A DNA stretch of 19,629 nt, taken from the NCBI GenBank assembly GCA_002421845.1, contig DISL01000048.1, forward strand, positions 1-19,629, given 5' to 3'. The notes beneath the pieces are model-generated. The model was not told the origin of the DNA. It saw only the letters and a program-made list of their open reading frames with translations, and did not search any database. The position numbers were made by a program, and so were the translations under genes. Positions 13,743 to 19,629 of the stretch are shown here, piece after piece (within the stretch, counting starts at the first letter, position 1; the number at the start of each line of letters is the position of its first letter). Source of the stretch: Epsilonproteobacteria bacterium UBA6211 (lineage in GTDB: Bacteria; Campylobacterota; Campylobacteria; Campylobacterales; Arcobacteraceae).

Positions 13743-14804
13743 ATGACGGTTCATATAGATTTAGCAGATAATAGTTATGATATTTTAATAGACAAAATAC
13801 CTAATATAAAGTTTGACGGTAGTTTTTTAAACCTAAAATACCAAAAGGTAGTTGTTGTAACAAACCCTACGGTTAGCGGTTATCATCTTGAATATTTACT
13901 TTCAAAGCTTGATGCAAAAGATATAAGCGTAGTTACGATACCTGACGGTGAACAGTATAAAACAATGGAGACCATAGAACAGATACTAGAGCATTGTTTT
14001 ATACATAGGCTAGATAGAAAATCACTTCTTGTTGCTTTTGGCGGCGGTGTAATAGGTGATATGACGGGATTTGCTTCTGCCATATATCAAAGAGGGATTG
14101 ATTTTGTACAAGTGCCTACTACGTTGCTTTCTCAAGTGGACGCAAGTGTCGGTGGAAAAACAGGGATAAACAATAAATTCGGCAAAAACCTAATAGGTGC
14201 ATTCCATCAACCAAAAGCTGTACTTATAGACCCTCATTTTTTGACTACTTTACCAAAAAGAGAGTTTGGTGCCGGTGTTGCAGAGATAATCAAAATGGCT
14301 GTTACATTTAATAAAGAGTTTTTTGAGTGGTTAGAAAACAATAGACTTGATAGCGATGAAAACGTTAAAAAAGCCATAGCTTATTCGGTACAAACGAAAG
14401 CAAAAGTAGTAAGTAGCGATGAAAAAGAGCAAGGAATAAGAGCAGCATTGAATTACGGACATACTTTTGGGCATGTTGTGGAAAATGAAACAAATTACGA
14501 AACATATTTACACGGTGAGGCTGTAGGTATCGGTATGGTTATGGCAAACGAACTAGCTATGAGTATAGGTAATATTACGCAAGATGAGTTTGATAGAATC
14601 AAAAAACTACTGCAAAGCTATGATATACCTATCGATTATAAAATTAAAGATGTAAACGATTTTTATGAACATTTTTTCTTGGACAAAAAAAGTATAAACG
14701 ATAAAATAAAGTTTATTTTGCCTCTTGGAATAGGAGATTGTCAAATAAGAGATGATATTGCTAAAGAGATAGTTATAGAAAATCTAAATAAATTCAAAGG
14801 CTAG
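13743..14804 (+). CDS. aroB: 3-dehydroquinate synthase
   Basis: AroB converts DAHP to 3-dehydroquinate, the second step of the shikimate pathway, using NAD and a divalent metal. The 353 residues show PDGEQYKT (67-74), the NAD-binding FGGGVIGDMTGF (99-110), VPTTLLSQVDASVGGKTG (124-141) and metal ligands E181, H240 (in NYGHTFGH) and H257 (in LHGEA); their spacing matches E. coli AroB. The length is normal. The ATG is preceded by AAAGAG and a good promoter. It is the first gene of an operon whose order (aroB, MscS-like, mtaB, FtsH-like, BioV-like) resembles that in Helicobacter. I see nothing unusual in the protein. Confidence 0.97.
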   Translation: MTVHIDLADNSYDILIDKIPNIKFDGSFLNLKYQKVVVVTNPTVSGYHLEYLLSKLDAKDISVVTIPDGEQYKTMETIEQILEHCFIHRLDRKSLLVAFGGGVIGDMTGFASAIYQRGIDFVQVPTTLLSQVDASVGGKTGINNKFGKNLIGAFHQPKAVLIDPHFLTTLPKREFGAGVAEIIKMAVTFNKEFFEWLENNRLDSDENVKKAIAYSVQTKAKVVSSDEKEQGIRAALNYGHTFGHVVENETNYETYLHGEAVGIGMVMANELAMSIGNITQDEFDRIKKLLQSYDIPIDYKIKDVNDFYEHFFLDKKSINDKIKFILPLGIGDCQIRDDIAKEIVIENLNKFKG

Positions 14805-14807
14805 AGT

Positions 14808-16433
14808 ATGTTTAAATATTTATTATCTATATTGCTTATATTACTTACTCTTGGCTTTGCAAGTGAGGCTCCTTTAAAACAAGCTCAGAATAGTGAACAG
14901 CTAAACGAGTTAAACAAAAAATTACATGACGTAGATAATGAATTACAAAAAAATCTTTTATATAAAAGATACGGAAGTTATCTTACTTACAAAAATATTT
15001 TAAAAGATTTAGAATATTTAGAATCTGAGTTGAAGCAACTACATGGCTTAAAAACTCCGGAAGCTAGGGATTTACAAAGACAAATCAATAACAAAATTAA
15101 AATCAAACAAAATGAGCTTGAGCTTATTGAAGAGTACAAAGAATCACCTATAGGAAAGCTTATAAGACCTGAAGATATAGAAAATATACCTGAAGTTACA
15201 AATCCGTTTTTGATATTTGAAGCGTTGACATATATCAAAAAACTAGATGAAAATAGTACAAAATACGGTAAGTTAGTATCTGAGATAGATGATTTACTAA
15301 AAATACTCGATAAAAAGCTTGAATTGTTGTTAAAATTGGATGATATAGAGAGTAATGATATAACTCAAAATAGTCTTCTTTTTTGTGAGTCTTCAAAAAA
15401 AGATTTTGAAATGGTTCTTGATATAGTAACAACGACCAGTGAAGTATATACAAGACGTATAGAACAGATTATTCTTGAGACAAACAATAAAATCTCTATT
15501 CAAGCGAAAAAAACATTTAAAATAGTTCTTTTGATAGGGTTGTTTTTTGTTATAGCATTTTTACTAAAACTTGCACTTAGAAAGTATTTAAGTGAAAATG
15601 ATAGATATTATATGGTTAATAAAATCATAAATTTTATGCTTGTGATAGTGATAGTAATATTGATTTTGTTTTCATATATAGAAAATGTTACCTATCTTGT
15701 AACAATCCTTGGATTTGCATCTGCAGGTATTGCTATTGCTTTAAAAGATTGGTTTATGTCAATTTTCGGTTGGCTTGTTATTATTACAAGCGGTGCCGTA
15801 AATGTAGGTGATAGGATAAAAGTTCATAGGGATAGACAAGAGCTTGTTGGTGATGTTTTGGATATTTCATTGTTTAAGATTGCAGTGCGTGAAGATATTA
15901 CATTGACCACATATACTACAAATAGACGTGCAGGGAGAATTTTTTTCGTACCTAATAACTATATTTTTACGGAAATGATTTCAAACTATACCCATGCAGG
16001 ACTTAAAACAGTTTGGGACGGTATAGATATAGTCCTTACTTTTGATAGTAACCACAAAAAAGCTGTACACATAATCAGAGAGATAGCAAAACAATACTCT
16101 AAGGGTTATACCGATATTACAAGAAAACAAATGAGTAAATTACGTGATAGATACTCGCTAAGAGGTACAAACGTAGAACCTAGAATTTTTACTTTTATAG
16201 AGCCTTACGGTATGAAGATTTCTGTTTGGTATCTTACAAATTCTTATGCAACTTTGGCATTACGAAGCACTATCTCAGCGGAGATAATAGAAGCTATAAA
16301 AGGGATTGAAGATATAAAAATAGCTTACCCTACGCAAACTTTGAGGTATCAGATGCTTGAAAATCAAGCAGAAAATCCTATGAGTATGTCAGCCCCAAAT
16401 GCTCAAGGTGTGGCACAAGGATTGTTTGATTGA
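14808..16433 (+). CDS. MscS-family mechanosensitive ion channel with large periplasmic coiled-coil domain
   Basis: The 541-residue protein has a signal peptide (MFKYLLSILLILLTLGFAS) and a long helical, charged periplasmic region (about 20-230). TM helices follow at about 237-256 and 271-290, then the MscS pore helix region (295-327, GFASAGIAIALKDWFMSIFG) and the NVGDRIKV entry to the beta domain. A cytoplasmic C-terminal part to 541 completes it. Such channels release solutes under membrane tension during osmotic downshift. The ATG lies three bases after the aroB stop. The periplasmic domain makes it larger than E. coli MscS, like the YbdG/MscK-type relatives. Its gating and partners cannot be predicted. 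Confidence 0.9.
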   Translation: MFKYLLSILLILLTLGFASEAPLKQAQNSEQLNELNKKLHDVDNELQKNLLYKRYGSYLTYKNILKDLEYLESELKQLHGLKTPEARDLQRQINNKIKIKQNELELIEEYKESPIGKLIRPEDIENIPEVTNPFLIFEALTYIKKLDENSTKYGKLVSEIDDLLKILDKKLELLLKLDDIESNDITQNSLLFCESSKKDFEMVLDIVTTTSEVYTRRIEQIILETNNKISIQAKKTFKIVLLIGLFFVIAFLLKLALRKYLSENDRYYMVNKIINFMLVIVIVILILFSYIENVTYLVTILGFASAGIAIALKDWFMSIFGWLVIITSGAVNVGDRIKVHRDRQELVGDVLDISLFKIAVREDITLTTYTTNRRAGRIFFVPNNYIFTEMISNYTHAGLKTVWDGIDIVLTFDSNHKKAVHIIREIAKQYSKGYTDITRKQMSKLRDRYSLRGTNVEPRIFTFIEPYGMKISVWYLTNSYATLALRSTISAEIIEAIKGIEDIKIAYPTQTLRYQMLENQAENPMSMSAPNAQGVAQGLFD

Positions 16434-17698
16434 AATTTAGTAGCAATAAACCGAAAGTATATTTTAAAACATTTGGGTGTAGAACCAATATTTTTGATAC
16501 TCAGGTGATGATAAATAACCTAAAAGATTTTGATATTGTCATGGATGAATCAAAAGCTGATATTGTAGTTATAAACTCTTGTACCGTTACAAACAGTGCA
16601 GATAGCAGTGCAAAAAACTATGTAAATAGTCTTAAAAAACTCTCCAATAACCCTAAAGTATTTTTTACAGGATGCGGTGTTTGGACAAAAGGTGAGGGAC
16701 TGTTTAATGAAGGTAAAATAGATTCACTTTTTGGACATTCGTTAAAAGAAGATATAAACGAGATACTTAAAAAACAAGAGCGTATGTTTGAACCTGGAAA
16801 TTTGGAACATATAGACAAAACGATAGTAAGTGAATTTGTAGGCAAGAGTAGGGCATTTATTAAGATTCAAGAAGGGTGTGATTTCAGATGTAGTTATTGT
16901 ATTATCCCTTATGTAAGAGGTGATGCTAGAAGCTATGATATGAGTGTTATATTGGAGCAGATTTCAACATTGGCACAAAACGGTTTTGGAGAGTTTATCC
17001 TAACAGGTACAAATATAGGAAGTTACGGTAAAAAAGACAAAAATACATCTTTGGCTAAGCTTTTAAAAGAGATTTTTAATATCAATGGTGTACGAAGAGT
17101 AAGGCTAGGAAGTGTCGAGCCTGTTCAGATAGATGATGAGTTTAAAGAGCTTTTAAATGAGCCAAAAATGGCAAAACACCTTCATATAGCATTACAACAC
17201 ACATCCAAAGAGATGCTTCGTCTTATGAATAGAAGAAATAAAGTTCTTGATGATTTGGCGTTGTTTGAATATATAGCAGATAGAGGTTATGCCATAGGGA
17301 CTGATTTTATAGTAGGTCATCCAGGTGAAACCGATAGTTTATGGAGTGAGGCTATGGAAAACTTACATAAATTTCCTTTGACCCATGTTCATGCGTTTAC
17401 CTACTCAAAACGTGACGGTACTCCATCTGCAAATATGAAAGATATAGTTAAAGGCGATATTGCAAAAATTAGATATAATGAGTTAGTGTCAATTATAGAA
17501 AATAAAAATATAGAATTTAGGAAAAGTATAAAAGAGCCTTTGAATATCTTGGTAGAGCAAGAAAAAAACGGAGTGTTTTTTGGGTATGATCAGTTTTATA
17601 ATCCTATAGAAATCACATCAAATACTGATTTGGTGGGTGATTGGGTCATGATAGAAAATTTTGAAATACAAAAGGATAAAAATGTTGCCAAATTCTGA
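16430..17698 (+). CDS. mtaB: tRNA-t6A37 methylthiotransferase MtaB (radical SAM)
   Basis: MtaB adds a methylthio group to t6A37 of tRNA using two [4Fe-4S] clusters and SAM. The 422 residues have the N-terminal domain cysteines C17, C51 and C82, and the radical-SAM CxxxCxxC (C150, C154, C157 in EGCDFRCSYC). LGSVEPVQI and a GHPGETD segment follow, with a C-terminal TRAM-like part. MtaB is preferred over MiaB and RimO from the C-G-C-R-T-N start region and overall pattern. The start is a TTG at 16430 that overlaps the preceding stop (TTGA), supported by AAGGA nine bases upstream. Together with tcdA this puts two enzymes acting on t6A37 in one window, though in separate operons. Confidence 0.93.
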   Translation: MKFSSNKPKVYFKTFGCRTNIFDTQVMINNLKDFDIVMDESKADIVVINSCTVTNSADSSAKNYVNSLKKLSNNPKVFFTGCGVWTKGEGLFNEGKIDSLFGHSLKEDINEILKKQERMFEPGNLEHIDKTIVSEFVGKSRAFIKIQEGCDFRCSYCIIPYVRGDARSYDMSVILEQISTLAQNGFGEFILTGTNIGSYGKKDKNTSLAKLLKEIFNINGVRRVRLGSVEPVQIDDEFKELLNEPKMAKHLHIALQHTSKEMLRLMNRRNKVLDDLALFEYIADRGYAIGTDFIVGHPGETDSLWSEAMENLHKFPLTHVHAFTYSKRDGTPSANMKDIVKGDIAKIRYNELVSIIENKNIEFRKSIKEPLNILVEQEKNGVFFGYDQFYNPIEITSNTDLVGDWVMIENFEIQKDKNVAKF

Positions 17699-19109
17699 TA
17701 ACAACAATAAAAAAAATCTTAAATTGATGATTATATCATCATCTGTTTTGTTGGCATTATTTATTTATACGATATTTAAAAGCTCTGCTAGTATTCAAGG
17801 TAGTAGTTATTATATAGGGATAGTATTTTTATTTGCTTTGATGTTGTTGGCATTTGGGCTTCATTTCTTTAGAGAAAAAATCAAACCTTTTATTCCTCAA
17901 CAAGCTTCAAAATTTGAAGAAAATCTAATAGAAACTCAAAGTCAAAAAACAACTACTCAAAGTGTAAATACAGGTTCTATAGAGGTGGTAAAATCTAATA
18001 TAAAATTCGGTGATGTTGCAGGTATAAAAAATACAAAAGAGGAATTGAGTGAAATAGTAGATTTTCTTAATAACCCGAAAAAGTACTTAAAATACGGCGT
18101 AAAACTCCCAAAAGGTGTGTTGCTTGTAGGACCTCCTGGGGTTGGTAAAACACTTATCGCAAGAGCTGTTGCAGGGGAAGCAAATGTACCGTTTTTTTAT
18201 CAAAGCGGTGCTAATTTTGTACATATTTACGTAGGTATGGGTGCAAAAAAAGTAAGGGAACTATTTGCAAAGGCAAAGTCCGTAGCACCTGCGGTTATTT
18301 TCATTGATGAGATAGATGCTATAGGTAAAAAAAGAACAGGCACAAGCAACGATGAAAGGGAAGCTACACTAAATGAGCTTCTTACTTGTATGGATGGTTT
18401 TGAAGGGGATAATTCTGTAGTGGTTATTGCCGCAACAAACAAAATAGAAGTCCTTGATGAAGCACTTTTAAGGGCAGGTAGATTTGATAGAAGGGTCTTC
18501 TTGACGTTACCTTCTTATGAGGATAGATTGGAGATATTGAAGCTTTATCTAAAGGGCAAATCACATAGTATAAATCTTGAAGAACTAGCTCATCAAACCT
18601 TTACATTTAGTTCATCTGCATTAGCTACCCTTGTAAATGAAGCGTTATTGAATATGATAAAAAGAGGTGGTACCTCTTTACTTGAAGATGATATAAAAGT
18701 TGCAAAAACAAAAATAGAGTTTGGACTAAGTGAAAATAAATTTTTAAGTAGTGAAGAGTTGGAAGTGTTGGCATTATCTAAGGCTACAAAACAATTTATG
18801 TCAAAATACAAAGAGTCTATCAATAAATCAATCAAGTCTAAAACTGAGCTTTTAAATCTTATCAAGTACCATTTGTCATCAAGTGTGGCTATGGAAGTAT
18901 TCAAAAATGAGCCTTTTACCATAGATGCAAATGAGATAAAAGAGGCTTATGAAACGGCAGAATTGATGAAAAAAAGCTATAAAATGATAGATGATACCGA
19001 GTCTTTAATATCTCAAATTAGAGCTGAACTAAGGGATGAAATAATAGCTAATAAGAATGAAATATTAGCAATAAAAGATAAATTGGAAAAAAGCGGTGAG
19101 ATACTATAG
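17682..19109 (+). CDS. FtsH-like membrane AAA+ ATPase lacking the zinc-protease motif
   Basis: The 475-residue protein has two TM helices (about 14-33 and 43-62), an FtsH-like linker (FGDVAGIKNTKEELSEIVDF, 109-128) and a full AAA+ module: Walker A GPPGVGKT (150-157), Walker B FIDE (207-210) and the second region of homology with R264, R267 and R270. Where FtsH would carry HExxH, after residue 355, the sequence reads LSKATKQF with no HExxH and no downstream zinc ligand pattern; the region is helical and ends in a probable coiled coil (about 440-470). It is therefore an ATPase without visible protease activity. The ATG at 17682 has AAAGGA five bases upstream and is preferred to the TTG at 17661. 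It overlaps mtaB by 17 bases. A related FtsH-like gene occupies this operon position in Helicobacter. Confidence 0.88.
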   Translation: MLPNSDNNNKKNLKLMIISSSVLLALFIYTIFKSSASIQGSSYYIGIVFLFALMLLAFGLHFFREKIKPFIPQQASKFEENLIETQSQKTTTQSVNTGSIEVVKSNIKFGDVAGIKNTKEELSEIVDFLNNPKKYLKYGVKLPKGVLLVGPPGVGKTLIARAVAGEANVPFFYQSGANFVHIYVGMGAKKVRELFAKAKSVAPAVIFIDEIDAIGKKRTGTSNDEREATLNELLTCMDGFEGDNSVVVIAATNKIEVLDEALLRAGRFDRRVFLTLPSYEDRLEILKLYLKGKSHSINLEELAHQTFTFSSSALATLVNEALLNMIKRGGTSLLEDDIKVAKTKIEFGLSENKFLSSEELEVLALSKATKQFMSKYKESINKSIKSKTELLNLIKYHLSSSVAMEVFKNEPFTIDANEIKEAYETAELMKKSYKMIDDTESLISQIRAELRDEIIANKNEILAIKDKLEKSGEIL

Positions 19110-19605
19110 CGGTTTTTGTTTGCAAAATGAACAAGAGTTGTTTGATGGGTTTCTTATCAGAAGTGATTTTTGTATTTGTGGATTTAGTTACGGTGCTATA
19201 AAAGCAGTAGAATATGCCCTGAACTCTACTGAAAGAATAGATAAGCTACAGCTTTTTTCACCTGCATTTTTCAATGATAAAGATGATAAATACAAACGTA
19301 TGCAGTTGATGTTTTTTACAAAAGATAAAGAGTCATACATCAAAAATTTCCTACAAAATGTCACATACCCAAAAGAACTTGATTTGAATCCTTATTTATA
19401 TGACGGCACTTTTGATGAGCTAAAAGAGCTTTTATATTACCAATGGCATGAAGATACCGTTAAATCTCTTATTGCTAGAGGGATATTTATAGAGGTCTAT
19501 TTGGGTAGTCAAGATAAGATTATTGATTCTACTTTGGCTAAAGAGTTTTTCAAAAAGTGCGGTTGTGAGGTTTATTTTATCAAAAATGTAGGGCATGTTC
19601 TTTAG
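19096..19605 (+). CDS. bioV: BioV-like pimeloyl-ACP methyl ester esterase
   Basis: This 169-residue small alpha/beta hydrolase has nucleophile S31 in GFSYGA (29-34), acid D140 in GSQDKIID and H167 in NVGHVL, a plausible catalytic triad. It resembles Helicobacter BioV, which frees pimeloyl-ACP from its methyl ester at the end of the BioC-dependent route to biotin. The opening MRYYSGFCLQNE matches the BioV N-terminus as I recall it, which supports the GTG at 19096 as the true start, so the protein is complete. It overlaps the FtsH-like gene by 14 bases. No other bio gene is in the window. DUF452/BioG-type or unrelated esterase activity is the main alternative. Confidence 0.7.
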   Translation: MRYYSGFCLQNEQELFDGFLIRSDFCICGFSYGAIKAVEYALNSTERIDKLQLFSPAFFNDKDDKYKRMQLMFFTKDKESYIKNFLQNVTYPKELDLNPYLYDGTFDELKELLYYQWHEDTVKSLIARGIFIEVYLGSQDKIIDSTLAKEFFKKCGCEVYFIKNVGHVL

Positions 19606-19606
19606 A

Positions 19607-19629
19607 ATATGGGATATGGGATATGGGAT
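19607..19629 (+). repeat. Heptamer repeat tract after the bioV-like gene, continuing past the window
   Basis: Three exact copies of atatggg plus two further bases begin one base after the TAG stop (19603-19605) and run off the window end. The unit differs from those elsewhere but keeps the seven-base period and the placement at a stop codon. Total length is unknown. Confidence 0.8.

Noticed and set aside
17661..17681. TTG start for the FtsH-like gene and TTG starts at 5800 and 12812
   Set aside because: In each case the ribosome site touches or lies within the upstream extension and is correctly spaced only for the downstream ATG.

Overview
The window is AT-rich, densely packed bacterial DNA that looks like a Campylobacterota (epsilonproteobacterial) chromosome. 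The signs are short intergenic gaps, frequent GTG/TTG starts, TATAAT-type extended -10 boxes, a CheV chemotaxis protein, and the gene order aroB - MscS-like channel - mtaB - FtsH-like AAA protein - bioV-like esterase, which resembles Helicobacter. A group 2-like cytoplasmic [NiFe]-hydrogenase points to a free-living H2-oxidising relative (Sulfurimonas/Sulfurovum-like) rather than Helicobacter itself. The genus is inference.

Layout. (1) 1-3397, minus strand: greA, argC, a UDP-2,3-diacylglucosamine pyrophosphatase-like metallophosphoesterase (lipid A pathway) and a membrane GGDEF protein cut off by the window edge; greA/argC and the last two genes overlap. (2) 3447-7133: tcdA (tRNA ct6A), cheV, a convergent flavin-reductase-like gene, then a truncated-haemoglobin gene translationally coupled to a ttcA-like tRNA thiolation gene, closed by a good terminator. 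(3) 7185-13648, a probably accessory block: a RhuM protein with a degenerate phospholipase-D-like C-terminus, a PsiE-like membrane protein, a two-gene hydrogenase operon, and a BRO-N/DinD-like phage-type protein. (4) 13705-19629: a tight five-gene operon aroB - mscS - mtaB - ftsH-like - bioV-like, with gaps of at most 3 bases or overlaps. No intergenic gap reaches 300 bases, and I saw no tRNA, rRNA, CRISPR array or insertion sequence.

Two things stand out. First, the hydrogenase 'small subunit' is one 795-residue polypeptide joining an FAD/NAD(P) oxidoreductase of NirB type, a BFD-type [2Fe-2S] domain and a complete three-cluster [NiFe] small subunit. The architecture implies a soluble device moving electrons from H2 through Fe-S clusters and FAD to a pyridine nucleotide or another low-potential carrier. 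Second, six tracts of seven-base-period repeats with different unit sequences sit precisely at gene ends: three start at or contain a stop codon, one starts one base after a stop, and two lie inside the first codons of genes. This looks like a genome-wide repeat process that targets gene boundaries.

Other oddities are a TtcA homologue lacking one conserved cluster cysteine, an FtsH-like protein with no zinc-protease motif, and a GGDEF domain with substituted metal-site residues.
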